64,000 nt of DNA from Commensalibacter intestini A911 (GCF_000231445.1 NZ_AGFR01000007.1:186001-250000); one strand, 5' to 3'. Positions 17,907 to 27,293 are shown, numbered from the stretch's first letter. Program-made: numbers and translations. The notes: generated by a model not told the origin, from the letters alone.

Positions 17907-18539
17907 CTATCGCTGGATAATCTCCAACGCTTTAGCCAAAACCTCACTCGCATTCAAATGATCGGTATCAATAATATGCGCATCTTCCGCAGGACGTAAT
18001 GGGGCCACAGCTCGTGTTGAGTCTGCCTCATCACGTTGCGTCAACTCTGTTTCAATCTGTTTAATTTGCGCTGTTTTTTGTGGATCATTTGGATCGGTTG
18101 CATATTGCAGCCAACGGCGCTCTGCACGAACCTTTGCAGACGCTATTACAAAAAGCTTCACATCCGCATTGGGGAAAATCACAGTGCCAATATCTCGACC
18201 ATCCATAACAACCCCTTGTTGGGTTGCAAAATGACGTTGCATATCCAACAAAGCCGCTCGAATTTTAGGCTGAGCAGCAACTTGACTGGCAACCTTATCT
18301 ACTGCAGGCGTACGAAGATCATCTCTTGCCCAGTCTGCTGGCGTTAATCGCTCTGCAATTTGAACAACCGCTTCACTTTCTGCGGATAACCCAGCATCCA
18401 GCATTTTTCGTCCAACCGCACGGTATAATAACCCTGTATCCAAATAAGGAAGAGAAAGTTTATCTGCCAATGCTTTGGCCAATGTTCCCTTCCCTACGCC
18501 TGACAACCCGTCAATGGCAATAATTAACTTTTTACTCAT
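17907..18539 (-). CDS. cmk: Cytidylate kinase
   Basis: A 210-residue (d)CMP kinase that converts CMP and dCMP to diphosphates. P-loop DGLSGVGKGTLAKALA lies near residue 10, then DTGLLYRAVG (nucleoside-binding), VVMDGRDIGTVIFP and a lid RRWLQ region. Length is normal. Its ATG overlaps the aroA stop by four bases (ATGA), so the two are translationally coupled. It ends before the racemase pseudogene. Confidence 0.96.
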   Translation of the reverse strand: MSKKLIIAIDGLSGVGKGTLAKALADKLSLPYLDTGLLYRAVGRKMLDAGLSAESEAVVQIAERLTPADWARDDLRTPAVDKVASQVAAQPKIRAALLDMQRHFATQQGVVMDGRDIGTVIFPNADVKLFVIASAKVRAERRWLQYATDPNDPQKTAQIKQIETELTQRDEADSTRAVAPLRPAEDAHIIDTDHLNASEVLAKALEIIQR

Positions 18540-19879
18540 ACGTCAAACTTTGCCCCCAAAGCGTTCATTAATGGAAAGTAATTGGGAAAACTGGTGCGAA
18601 TAAAGGTCACATCATCAACATTAACACCTTTTTGAGCCACCAACCCTAAAATAGACGCACTCATCGCCAAACGGTGATCCATATGCGTAGATACGACGCC
18701 ACCGCCAGAAATGTTTCCTGCTGTGCCGTGAATAATTAAATCATCACCTTCAATATCGACTTGCACACCATTACCACGTAACATTTCAACAATGCTGGTA
18801 AAGCGATCACTTTCTTTAACTCTTAATTCTTCCAAACCTCTAAAACGGGTAATACCTTCAGCATACGCTGCTGCAATTGAAAGAATCGGGTATTCATCAA
18901 TCATAGAGGGCGCATGTGATGCCGGAACATCCACAGCTTTTAAAGCACCTGCTTTAATCATCAAATCACCAACAGGTTCTCCACCTTCAACACGTTCATT
19001 CAGGATTTGCAAATCAATACCCATCCATTTTAGAACCTCAAAAGCACCCGTACGGAGTGGATTTAATCCAACATTTTCAATACAAACTTCTGAACCTTGA
19101 ATCATTGATGCAGCGACTAACATAAAGGTCGCAGATGAAGGGTCACCGGGAACTTTTATATCTTTACCTTGTAAGGTTACGGGCCCTTTAAGGCTGATTT
19201 TCTTTCCACCTTCAGGTAAATCTTCAACAAGCACTTTAACACCAAAATGACGGAGCATATTTTCTGTATGATCTCTAGTTGCAACAGGCTCTTCAACCCA
19301 AGTTACCCCATGCGCATTTAAGCCTGCTAATAAAATCGCTGACTTTACTTGCGCAGAAGCCACTGGCAAACGATAACCAATCGGTGTTGCTTTGGATGTT
19401 CCCATAATCGCCATTGGCAATTTACCTGCGTGACGCGTTGCAAAACATGCCCCTGTTTCAGATAACGGAATAGTCACTCTGTTCATCGGTCTTTTACGCA
19501 AGCTGCCATCGCCAGTCATAATACTTAAGAAACCATGACTCGCTAAAATCCCACTCAATAACCGTGCTGACGTTCCAGAGTTCCCCATATTTAATACATC
19601 ATCTGGCTCTGTCAGCTGACCGATCCCTTTACCCACCACATGCCACTCACCTTCGGCAATTCGTGTTGGTTTGGCACCTAACGCCTGCATTGCTGCAGCC
19701 GTTTGCATTACATCTTCACCCTCCAGTAAGCCTGTAATATGACTTTCCCCCGTTGCAAGGGCAGCAAACATCAATGCACGATGGCTAATTGACTTATCAC
19801 CAGGAACATTAATTTTACCTTTTAAAGGCGTTTGCAAAAAAGAAACAGTTAAGGGTTTAGTTGCAGAAGAAATCGTCAT
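18536..19879 (-). CDS. aroA: 3-phosphoshikimate 1-carboxyvinyltransferase (EPSP synthase)
   Basis: A 447-residue enzyme of the shikimate pathway that joins phosphoenolpyruvate to shikimate-3-phosphate. Signature regions seen: NVPGDKSISHRALMFAALA, NMGNSGTSARLLSGIL, LRKRPMNRV, the ELRVKESDRFTS loop with its Lys-Glu-Asp-Arg set, and DHRLAMS near the C-terminus. Length matches the family. First gene of the aroA-cmk(-rpsA) unit, reading away from the FYDLN gene. Cytoplasmic; needed for aromatic amino acid synthesis. Confidence 0.97.
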   Translation of the reverse strand: MTISSATKPLTVSFLQTPLKGKINVPGDKSISHRALMFAALATGESHITGLLEGEDVMQTAAAMQALGAKPTRIAEGEWHVVGKGIGQLTEPDDVLNMGNSGTSARLLSGILASHGFLSIMTGDGSLRKRPMNRVTIPLSETGACFATRHAGKLPMAIMGTSKATPIGYRLPVASAQVKSAILLAGLNAHGVTWVEEPVATRDHTENMLRHFGVKVLVEDLPEGGKKISLKGPVTLQGKDIKVPGDPSSATFMLVAASMIQGSEVCIENVGLNPLRTGAFEVLKWMGIDLQILNERVEGGEPVGDLMIKAGALKAVDVPASHAPSMIDEYPILSIAAAYAEGITRFRGLEELRVKESDRFTSIVEMLRGNGVQVDIEGDDLIIHGTAGNISGGGVVSTHMDHRLAMSASILGLVAQKGVNVDDVTFIRTSFPNYFPLMNALGAKFDV

Positions 19880-20038
19880 ATCTTTACTTTCTAAAATAAA
19901 TTATTGCTAAATAATTCACTACGGGTCATAAAACTTTTATCAGAAATATTAAATTTGTCATTTTAAAGTTTGACATTGCGGTTATATACTGGCATGTCGG
20001 CCTGTGTATATTTTATTGGTTAGAGGTAGAATAAATCA

Positions 20039-20362
20039 ATGGTTAAAATAGAGTTAGGTATTAAACGAGTATGTTGTTCATGTGGAACTCGTTTTTATGA
20101 TCTCAACAAAATGCCACCTGTATGCCCAAAATGTGGCACAGAACAACCCATCGAATTACCCCGTGGTCGCCCACCCGAAGAAGATGACGATACCATTACC
20201 GATAAAGATTTGGATACATCAATCGATACAGATGATCTAGATACAGACGATACAGATGTAGATGATGTAATCGAAGATACTTCTGATCTAGAAGATGATG
20301 TGGATACAATCGGTTCTGAAATCGAAGTCATGAAAGATGACGGTAGAGACGACGATTCTTAA
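20039..20362 (+). CDS. FYDLN-type acidic zinc-ribbon protein (TIGR02300-like)
   Basis: A 107-residue protein with a two-knuckle zinc ribbon near its start (CCSCGTRFYDLNK, then CPKCGTE) and a C-terminal half that is almost all Asp, Glu, Thr and Ser. This is the layout of the TIGR02300 family, found as far as I know mainly in alphaproteobacteria and often placed next to aroA. The four cysteines of the ribbon are all present. The acidic tail could mimic nucleic acid or bind a basic partner, but the role is unknown. It is followed by a clear terminator, so it is likely a single-gene unit divergent from aroA. Confidence 0.88.
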   Translation: MVKIELGIKRVCCSCGTRFYDLNKMPPVCPKCGTEQPIELPRGRPPEEDDDTITDKDLDTSIDTDDLDTDDTDVDDVIEDTSDLEDDVDTIGSEIEVMKDDGRDDDS

Positions 20363-20387
20363 AAAAGAATTTTATAAGTTTTTTAAG

Positions 20388-20415
20388 GGCTTTGATTTTT
20401 TCAAAGCCTTTTTTT
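20388..20415 (+). terminator. Terminator of the FYDLN gene
   Basis: Eight-base arms GGCTTTGA (20388-20395) and TCAAAGCC (20401-20408) with a 5-base loop, followed by seven T residues. Confidence 0.9.
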
Positions 20416-20488
20416 ATGTTTAAAGTAAAGAAAATTACTTACTTATTGTTAAATAAAAAAATTAGATATTGCAATACTACAGTTATAA

Positions 20489-20617
20489 TCAGAAAATGAA
20501 TGCTTAAAATCTGTATTAGAAACTAAACAAAAGACGATAGATAGCTTCAAGCTATTAGAACATAAAGATGTTCATATTGTAGGCTCCATACCAGACAAAG
20601 AACCAAAACCGCTCTAG
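20489..20617 (+). pseudogene. Short coding remnant of unknown origin
   Basis: A 42-codon open stretch reads like protein (KSVLETKQKTIDSFKLLEHK, then VHIVGSIPDKEPKPL) but has a stop immediately upstream and no start codon or ribosome site. It is probably the tail of a lost gene. A 21-codon hydrophobic frame follows near 20630 and has no support. Nothing else is seen between the FYDLN terminator and the Hint gene. Confidence 0.3.
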
Positions 20618-20734
20618 CAAAGCAAAAGAAATGCTTAAAAGTTATTTAGCTCATTATATCTGCATAATTTTTGCGATAATTATAATTTCAATATAAATGA
20701 CCAACATAATATATTTAAACATAAGGGTATATTG

Positions 20735-22478
20735 ATGACAACAGAGCAGAATTTTTTTTAATAGCAATATTAACGACACTAATGTTTTTATATCTAATGG
20801 TCAATTTGAAAACTTTAATCAAATCAACTCAGGTGGAACACTAACCGTTAACTCTAATGGTTCAACATACTATAATACCATCAACTCAGGTGGAATATTG
20901 AATATTCTTGCGGAAGGGAAAGCAGATTTAATTACAGTTTTTAGCGGAGGATTATTATCTGTTGGTAACCAAGTTACTATATCTAAGGTAACAGTCAATT
21001 CAACAGGCAGTGCTATTTTCAATGAAGGTGCGATTCTTTCTGGAACATTAACACTTAATAATGGTGGATATGCTGTCATTACGACCTCTACAGGTGGAGT
21101 AATTAATTTAGTAGATAATACCACGCCTGTTTATTTAGTTGGAGCTACAACCAGAGAAACAACCACGAGTAATATGAGCGGGTTAGTTATTTCTGGAACA
21201 GGTAGCGCAACAACGGTAATCAGTGGATTTACCGGGGATGCATCGAACTCAATTACATTAGCAAATGTTCACACAAGTAATGTAACGAATGTTGCTTATC
21301 CTGATGTTAATCATGTCACTTTTACATTAAATGATGGGACCACGGTTACATTAAATATAACAGGTGTTGGAAATTATGGATATGCACTGACTTCTGATGC
21401 AAATGGAAATTTAGTTTATGAAATCTGTTTCTTAACAGGCACAATGATTGAAATCCCTGGCAGCGTTTGTGCTGTTGAGGATTTGAAAATTGGCGATAGT
21501 GTTCTTACTTATAACCCAGTCACTCAGGGAAAAGTGTCCAAACCAGTAACTTGGATTGGACATAAAACAGCCTCTATAAAATCAAACTTACTCAATGATG
21601 AAGCAGGTTACCCTGTTCGTATTTTAAAAGATGCCATAGCACCAAATGTGCCGAATAAAGACTTACTTATTACGGCTGAACATTGCTTGTATTTTGATGG
21701 TAAGTTCATTCCTGCACGTATGTTAGTTAATGGTTACTCTATTTATTATGATACTTCGATGACTAGCTATGATTATTATCATATTAAAACTGCGGAACAT
21801 TCTATTTTAACAGCCGATGGAATGTTAACAGAAAGTTACTTGGATACAGGTAATCGTCATACGTTTAATCTAGACCATAAAGTCATCAAACTCTCTGGCA
21901 ATAAAGTAAAGGCTTGGCAGAATGATGCGATTGCACCTTTGGTAACAGAACGTTCTATTGTTGAGCGGATTTATAATTATCTTTTACAACGTGCGCATGT
22001 TCATGGATGTTTAAAACAAGAGCAACCCTTTGAATTGACACAAGATCCAGATCTTTGTTTAATGACAGATCAAGGCGAAGTTATTCATAAAAAAGCATCT
22101 TCTACGGATAAGAAACTAGACTTTATTATTCCTAATAACGTTAGTGCGGTTTGGATACTATCTCGAACCAGTCGTCCTTGTGATGTAATTGGTGCTTTTG
22201 TTGATGATCGCCGTTATTTAGGAGTGCTAGTCGGAGAGGTTACTTTACAAAGAAACGGTAAAAAACATCCGATTACAACGCATTTAGACGCGGATCATTT
22301 ATTAGGATGGGATGTTAAAGAAACCATTCCTTTTCGTTGGACAAAAGGAAAAGCATTCTTGCCATTAACTCAATTAAAGTGCCGCTCTGATAAACCTAAC
22401 TTGTTAACCTTAGATATTTTGTCAGATCATGCCTATATTATCGATTATTCAAAAGAAAATAACAAAAAGCTAGCTTAA
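20735..22478 (+). CDS. Short AIDA-like repeat protein with C-terminal Hint domain; T8 tract puts start out of frame
   Basis: The long open frame is usable from 20760 on (nominal ATG 20898), but protein-like sense extends back to an ATG at 20735. From there MTTEQNFF runs into TAA because of eight Ts at 20752-20759; with seven Ts the frame would continue NSNINDTNVFISNG into the main frame, giving about 580 residues. The N-terminal part has about eight Gly-Gly repeats of about 20 residues (INSGGTLTVNSNGS, INSGGILNILAEG). The Hint module starts at the Cys codon 21426 (CFLTGTMIEIPG), with TAEHCLYFDG as its block-B His motif. The conserved tail holds SRTSRPCDVIGAFVDDRRY and PFRWTKGKAFLPL. Paralogous to the genes at 28468 and 47248. 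No signal peptide is seen. Confidence 0.75.
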
Positions 22479-22506
22479 TCTATTCACATAAGAGAACCAT
22501 CCTTAC

Positions 22507-22549
22507 AAAATACCTGTAAAATCATCTTGACAAAGTTTACAGGTATTTT
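22507..22549 (+). terminator. Bidirectional-type terminator after the short Hint gene
   Basis: Perfect 14-base arms (22507-22520 and 22536-22549) with a 15-base loop and A-run/T-run flanks. It sits between the convergent Hint gene and fetB and can serve both. Confidence 0.85.
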
Positions 22550-22561
22550 CTCTATTCATTT

Positions 22562-23359
22562 TTATTTAAATAATCGATCTATTCGAAGTCGATCTCGATT
22601 ATCCGTCAACCGTAAAACAGCTAAAAACGATACCCCAATCGCAGCCATAATTCCTGCACTCGAAATAATAATCAGCAGTAAAATTTGATATTTAGCGGCA
22701 TCAAAAGGATTCATTCCTGCCAAAATTTGTCCAGACATGGTTCCTGGCAACGTCACAATTCCAGCAGCAGACATTTGATTAATTAAAGGCATAATCCCCA
22801 TCACAACAGCTTGACGAACCAGAGGATTAAACGTTTCTCGACGTGTGTGCCCCAGTGCCAATCGTGCTTCGATGACTTTTTGCTCTCTTTGAACCATATC
22901 TAACAGCCCCTTTAAAGACAGAGAAGCTGCACTCATCACGTTCCCTAAAATCATGCCAGTCAAAGGAATAAAATATTTTGCATCATACCAAGGTTCTGGA
23001 CGTAGAGCCGTATTTAATGCCACAAAACTGACAATCAAGGTAACAATTCCAGTGACTGTACCACTAATTCCCAAAGACCAACGCCATTGAACTCCAGACT
23101 TTAACCGAGCAACGATCTCTCGACTGGCCGCCAGCATCATGACAAACACAACCAACAAACTGCACCAAAATGATTGCACAGCAAAGACTTTTAATAATAA
23201 AAATCCAACCAATAGTAATTGCAAAACCAACCGAACCGCAGCAATAATCACAGTCCGTCCGATACCAATCGATAATATTACGGATAACACCGTTATAAGC
23301 AACAATAACGATACTGCCAAAGAAAGATCGATAAAACTGAGATGAATATAACCATTCAT
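22562..23359 (-). CDS. fetB: FetB-like ABC transporter permease (iron export)
   Basis: A 265-residue membrane protein of the UPF0014/FetB family with about six or seven hydrophobic segments. Diagnostic stretches: GRTVIIAAVRLVLQLLLVGF, IPLTGMILGNVMSAASLSL, EARLALGHTRRETFNPLVRQ (the loop that meets the ATPase) and IVTLPGTMSGQILAGMNP. With FetA it exports iron and protects against oxidative stress in E. coli. Its ATPase partner is not adjacent: a Sel1-repeat gene (23488-24198) lies between the two on the same strand. Whether all are still cotranscribed is uncertain; a weak hairpin (23458-23480) separates fetB from the Sel1 gene. Confidence 0.9.
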   Translation of the reverse strand: MNGYIHLSFIDLSLAVSLLLLITVLSVILSIGIGRTVIIAAVRLVLQLLLVGFLLLKVFAVQSFWCSLLVVFVMMLAASREIVARLKSGVQWRWSLGISGTVTGIVTLIVSFVALNTALRPEPWYDAKYFIPLTGMILGNVMSAASLSLKGLLDMVQREQKVIEARLALGHTRRETFNPLVRQAVVMGIMPLINQMSAAGIVTLPGTMSGQILAGMNPFDAAKYQILLLIIISSAGIMAAIGVSFLAVLRLTDNRDRLRIDRLFK

Positions 23360-23457
23360 TTAAAATATACGCTTATAAAGTGAATTTACTGTTGGTGTTT
23401 ATAAATGAATTTCTTTGAGATACTAGAGGTTGTCTGATTTATTTGAAAATATATATA

Positions 23458-23480
23458 AATGGGTCATATCTTGACCCATT
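23458..23480 (-). terminator. Weak hairpin after the Sel1-repeat gene
   Basis: Nine-base perfect arms (23458-23466 and 23472-23480) with a 5-base loop just past the Sel1 gene stop. The tract after it on the minus strand is AT-mixed rather than a T-run, so termination may be partial. Confidence 0.5.
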
Positions 23481-23487
23481 ATTCACA

Positions 23488-24198
23488 TTACTCATTATTT
23501 AGTCGTTTATAAGCATCACAGCCATCTTGTGATTTATTTAAACATGCTTGTTTATAATAAACTTTGGCTTTTTCTTTATCTTGTAAAATGTTTTTTTTAC
23601 CCTGCTCATAAATGGCTCCAATCCCCAAGAAAGCAATAGCATTCCCTTTGTTCGCAGCCTGCGTATATAATTCTATCGCTTTAGCATAATCTTGAGGAAC
23701 TCCTTGTCCATTTTCATACATGTTTGCAAGCTTTAACTGAGCTTCAGCATCCCCTTGATCTGCAGCCTTTGAAAACCACTTTATTGCCTCAAAATAATCT
23801 TGAGGAACACCTCTACCTTCAGCATACAGATACCCAATACCTACTAAAGCATCTATATTTCCTTGCTCTGCAGATTTGTGAAACCATTCAAAAGCTTTTG
23901 TATAATCTTGAGGAATACCCCTACCTAGATAATACATTAACCCAAGAATATATTGAGCTTGTGCATCACCCTGCTCTGCAGCCTTAGTAAAATTCTCAAA
24001 AGCTTTGGCGCCATCTTCAGACACTCCCTCACCTCTGAAATACATCAATCCAACATTAAGCTGAGCTTTTACATCTCCTTGAGAGGCTTTTTGCTCCAAT
24101 GCTGCAATATCCTGTGGGGTTGGATCTTCTGCAAAAACTTGTAGACTGATACAAGTAAGGCCAACCCCTATTAACAAAGCATATTTAAATATTTTCAT
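23488..24198 (-). CDS. Secreted Sel1-repeat protein
   Basis: A 236-residue protein with a signal peptide (MKIFKYALLIGVGLTCIS, cleavage near VFAED) and five Sel1-like alpha-alpha repeats of 36 residues, for example AQYILGLMYYLGRGIPQDYT and AQLKLANMYENGQGVPQDYA. Probably periplasmic, where such proteins act as adaptors for other proteins. A Cys pair near the end (ACLNKSQDGCDAY) could make a disulfide. It interrupts the fetA/fetB pair, which suggests insertion into an older operon. No direct function can be given. Confidence 0.9.
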   Translation of the reverse strand: MKIFKYALLIGVGLTCISLQVFAEDPTPQDIAALEQKASQGDVKAQLNVGLMYFRGEGVSEDGAKAFENFTKAAEQGDAQAQYILGLMYYLGRGIPQDYTKAFEWFHKSAEQGNIDALVGIGYLYAEGRGVPQDYFEAIKWFSKAADQGDAEAQLKLANMYENGQGVPQDYAKAIELYTQAANKGNAIAFLGIGAIYEQGKKNILQDKEKAKVYYKQACLNKSQDGCDAYKRLNNE

Positions 24199-24288
24199 AA
24201 CTTAGTATCCTGACAATTATTTTTTATAAAGATAATTTCTTTATAACTGATTTAGTCATATCATTCACAAATCAACTTTATTACGCCA

Positions 24289-24906
24289 CTAACTACAAAG
24301 CACTAATTGATCTGTTATTAATTGGTAATGCGATGTTGCCAGTCGTTTTACTTGTTCCATATTATGAGAAACCAATAAAATACCGATATTTTGTTTCTGT
24401 AATTCTTGGATGCATTGTTCTACGACAATGACCGATTTGGGATCTAATGCAGAGGTAATCTCATCGAGAAGTAAAAATCTTACTTTAGAAGAAAAAGCCC
24501 TGATCAAAGCCATTCTTTGCTTTTCACCCGTAGAAAGCTGAACCACATCAGCATCCAACAGCTCTTCTTTTAGGTTAAATTTAGGCAGCCAGTAATAAGC
24601 CATCTCTAAATCTGTGAAATGCTCTTTGACCGTTTTAGCCCACCACCCTGATTCAGCAGCAATATAAGTCACTTGCTTACGCCACTCCGAAGGGGCAAAG
24701 CTGTTACGTTCTTTGCCATCCAAGAACACTTGCCCTGCATTGGGTATCAAGTCAGCAATCATCCGTAAAAATACAGACTTACCAGCACCAGACTCTCCTG
24801 TAATAACAACACAGCTACCGCTATTAATTTCTAAAGAATACGGTCCATGATGCAATGCAAAAAGCGCTCGAACAGATAAGGTAGATTGATTTCTAAGCTC
24901 GATCAT
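24289..24906 (-). CDS. fetA: FetA-like ABC transporter ATPase (iron export)
   Basis: A 205-residue ABC ATPase. Walker A is GESGAGKS, the signature is LSTGEKQRMALIRAF, and Walker B is FLLLDEITSALD, with the switch His in LLVSHNMEQ. The compact size and the FetB-type permease 1 kb downstream point to FetA. Its start follows the folB stop by two bases, so it is the third gene of an SDR-folB-fetA unit. Cytoplasmic face of the inner membrane. Assignment to FetA depends partly on context, as small ABC ATPases look alike. Confidence 0.85.
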   Translation of the reverse strand: MIELRNQSTLSVRALFALHHGPYSLEINSGSCVVITGESGAGKSVFLRMIADLIPNAGQVFLDGKERNSFAPSEWRKQVTYIAAESGWWAKTVKEHFTDLEMAYYWLPKFNLKEELLDADVVQLSTGEKQRMALIRAFSSKVRFLLLDEITSALDPKSVIVVEQCIQELQKQNIGILLVSHNMEQVKRLATSHYQLITDQLVLCS

Positions 24907-24908
24907 TT

Positions 24909-25310
24909 TTATACTTGAACTTCTTTATTCCAACGTTCAATTTCTACGCCTACCCCTTCTGCTTCTGGAATAATATCAAGCTTTTCTAGCATCACACGCG
25001 TAACGTAAACGCGTTTATCTTCAAGGATCGTCTCAACAATCGTTTCAGCTAAGGTTTCAACCAAGTGAAAATGGGTATTACTGACGATTGCTTTAACCTG
25101 GTTTGTAATATCTTCATAAGATACCGTCCGAGCAAGATCATCAATTCCAATCCCTTTTTCGTCCTCTACCCCCACAGAAATACTAATTTGCAAGCGTTGG
25201 GTTGTTTCTTGTTCAAAATCATAAACCCCAATACGCGCTTGTAAAATTAAATTTTTAATAAAAATACGTCTTAATGCTGGTCTGTTTGACCACGAAGGAA
25301 AAAAGCTCAT
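24909..25310 (-). CDS. folB: Dihydroneopterin aldolase
   Basis: A 133-residue FolB-type enzyme of tetrahydrofolate synthesis, converting dihydroneopterin to 6-hydroxymethyl-dihydropterin and glycolaldehyde. Seen: FIKNLILQARIGVYDFEQET (the catalytic-site Glu region), SYEDITNQVKAIVSN, FHLVETLAETIVETIL and VTRVMLEKLDIIPEAEGVGVEIER. It lies 11 bases downstream of the pteridine-reductase-like SDR and 2 bases before fetA. Small, cytoplasmic, forms oligomers in known cases. Confidence 0.92.
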   Translation of the reverse strand: MSFFPSWSNRPALRRIFIKNLILQARIGVYDFEQETTQRLQISISVGVEDEKGIGIDDLARTVSYEDITNQVKAIVSNTHFHLVETLAETIVETILEDKRVYVTRVMLEKLDIIPEAEGVGVEIERWNKEVQV

Positions 25311-25321
25311 TTTAAATTCTA

Positions 25322-26125
25322 TTACTCATCAGTATAGGTTCCCACCGCAGGAGACCATTGTAAATGCTGCCCACCATCTAACGCTAACATTTGCCCTGTA
25401 ACAGATGGTAAACAAAGCAATCCTAATACTGCTCTTGCGACTTCTTGTGAAGTCGTTCCTTGCCCCAAAGGCGTTGACTTGCATTGATGATCAAACTGCT
25501 CATCGGTTTGTCGTTTATGCGCCATTGCAGGTCCTGGCCCCACAGCATTCACCCGAATAGACTTAGACGCCAACGCCAACGCCATTGTTTGTGTTAATGT
25601 CCACAATGCTGCTTTAGAAATTGTATAACTCACAAAATGAGGCGTTAAAGACCAAACGCGTTGATCTAACATATTAATCACACAGCCTTCTGCCCCCATA
25701 GGTAATAGTTTGGCAAAATCTTGGATAAGCTGAAAAGGTGCCCATAAATTAGGATTTTGATGATGCTGCCATGTTTCCAATGTCACCGTATCCCACTCGT
25801 CACGATCAAAAACGCTGGCGTTATTGACTAACACACCAATTGGCCCCAATTTTTGAGTTGCTTGCGCTACTAAAGACGTCACTTCATCAGGATTAGAAAG
25901 TTCAGCTGTTAATAAAACAGCAGAACGCCCAAGCGCTCTGATTTCTTTTAACACCTGATCGGCTTGAGGCGTATGGCTACGTGCATGAACAGCAATATCA
26001 AAGCCAACTTTAGCCAAAGTTAAAGCGATTTCACGCCCTAAACGAATGGTTGCCCCTGTAATTAATGCAACTCTTGGAATTGTGGTCGGGACCATAAAAA
26101 AATCATTTAACAATAAACTGTCCAC
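25322..26125 (-). CDS. SDR family oxidoreductase, pteridine reductase-like
   Basis: A 267-residue short-chain dehydrogenase. The cofactor motif is TGATIRLGREIAL, with an Arg in place of the usual Gly, as in pteridine reductases and FolM. HARSHT follows beta-2 and suits NADPH, then NNASVFDRDEW, and Tyr-Lys in YTISKAALW. The segment INMLDQRVWSLTPHF is typical of SDR genes beside folB. It probably reduces dihydrofolate or dihydromonapterin in the folate pathway; this is inferred from family and neighbour. A second possible start is the Met at residue 11 (MVPTTIPRVALITG), which gives a more usual N-terminus. Confidence 0.85.
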   Translation of the reverse strand: MDSLLLNDFFMVPTTIPRVALITGATIRLGREIALTLAKVGFDIAVHARSHTPQADQVLKEIRALGRSAVLLTAELSNPDEVTSLVAQATQKLGPIGVLVNNASVFDRDEWDTVTLETWQHHQNPNLWAPFQLIQDFAKLLPMGAEGCVINMLDQRVWSLTPHFVSYTISKAALWTLTQTMALALASKSIRVNAVGPGPAMAHKRQTDEQFDHQCKSTPLGQGTTSQEVARAVLGLLCLPSVTGQMLALDGGQHLQWSPAVGTYTDE

Positions 26126-26234
26126 CCATTAGAAACTTACTTTCAAACTCATTTGAAATTATTTGCATAATACTCTTATTTATCTTAATAACCATTAAAA
26201 CTTTTATTTTTCTTCATTATAATATGGTTTCATA

Positions 26235-27293
26235 ATGCTCCTCAACGATCTCTTAAAAAAAGAAAATAATAACCTTGATCTTTTTAGGCTGATCGCAGCA
26301 TTCATGGTAATTTATGCGCATGCTTATCCTCTACTTCCTACACCAGGAAAACAAGATCCTCTTCTGACTATCACTTGGTTTGAAGATATCGGTGGCTTAG
26401 CTGTTAAAATTTTCTTTTTTTTAAGCGGACTACTCGTTACTAATAGTTTATTAATAAAAAAAAATATTATTACATTTATCATATCTAGACTGTTTAGAAT
26501 TTATCCAGCACTTATAACCTTACTCATAATCACTACTTTTATTATAGGACCATTATTTAGTTCACTGTCTTTTTATGATTACTATACATCTCCTTTAACA
26601 CATATCTATTTTTTCAATAACCTCATTTTAAAAACAGCTTATTTTTTACCTGGTGTTTTTGTACATAATCCCTATCCACTCTTTAATGGTTCTTTATGGA
26701 CACTCCCTTTTGAGGCGACATGCTATATTCTTTTAAGCGTCTTTTTTTTATTAGGTGGCTTTCGTTTTAAAGGAATGATTATTCTTATTTTTATTATTCT
26801 AGTAATAGACACAATTTATAATAATCACCTCGTAATAACTTGGTACGCAAATGGCAACCATAGAGAAACCCTTCTTGCTCCTTCTTTTTCATTTGGATGC
26901 TTACTGGCTGTTTATAAACATTATATAAAAATTAACTTATGGATCGTCCTGGCAAGCTTTTCCTTATTTGTTATATTCGGACACTCCGCCTATAATTTTT
27001 ATTTCTTTTACCTTTGCGTATTTATAAGCATTTTGTACATTTCAAGCCTTAAATTTATAATAAAAGTCAAGTTTTCGGCAGATATCTCTTATGGTGTTTA
27101 TTTGTGGGCTTTTCCTATACAACAAATTATTATATTAGAATTTCCTCAATATAACCTTTTATTTAATCAAATTATATCCATGATCATCGCATCAATTGCC
27201 GGATTACTTTCATGGTATTGCATTGAAAAAAATAGTATATGTCTTGGTAAATATATCAATAAAAAGCTACAACTTACTAAAACCATTCGATGA
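26235..27293 (+). CDS. Membrane acyltransferase (acyltransferase 3 family)
   Basis: A 352-residue membrane protein with about ten hydrophobic segments. The N-terminal signature is NNLDLFRLIAAFMVIYAHAY, with the R and H that mark acyltransferase-3 enzymes (OafA/NodX type), followed by GGLAVKIFFFLSGLLVT and FNGSLWTLPFEATCYI. These proteins add acetyl or other acyl groups to surface sugars or periplasmic acceptors. It stands alone between two leftward genes. Lys- and Asn-rich composition and short length suggest no extra SGNH domain. The acceptor may be a surface glycan; the window has several glycosyltransferases. Confidence 0.88.
   Translation: MLLNDLLKKENNNLDLFRLIAAFMVIYAHAYPLLPTPGKQDPLLTITWFEDIGGLAVKIFFFLSGLLVTNSLLIKKNIITFIISRLFRIYPALITLLIITTFIIGPLFSSLSFYDYYTSPLTHIYFFNNLILKTAYFLPGVFVHNPYPLFNGSLWTLPFEATCYILLSVFFLLGGFRFKGMIILIFIILVIDTIYNNHLVITWYANGNHRETLLAPSFSFGCLLAVYKHYIKINLWIVLASFSLFVIFGHSAYNFYFFYLCVFISILYISSLKFIIKVKFSADISYGVYLWAFPIQQIIILEFPQYNLLFNQIISMIIASIAGLLSWYCIEKNSICLGKYINKKLQLTKTIR

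Noticed and set aside
20095-20331. Serine-rich protein on the minus strand
   Set aside because: It is the mirror of the Asp-rich tail of the FYDLN protein and has no ribosome site.
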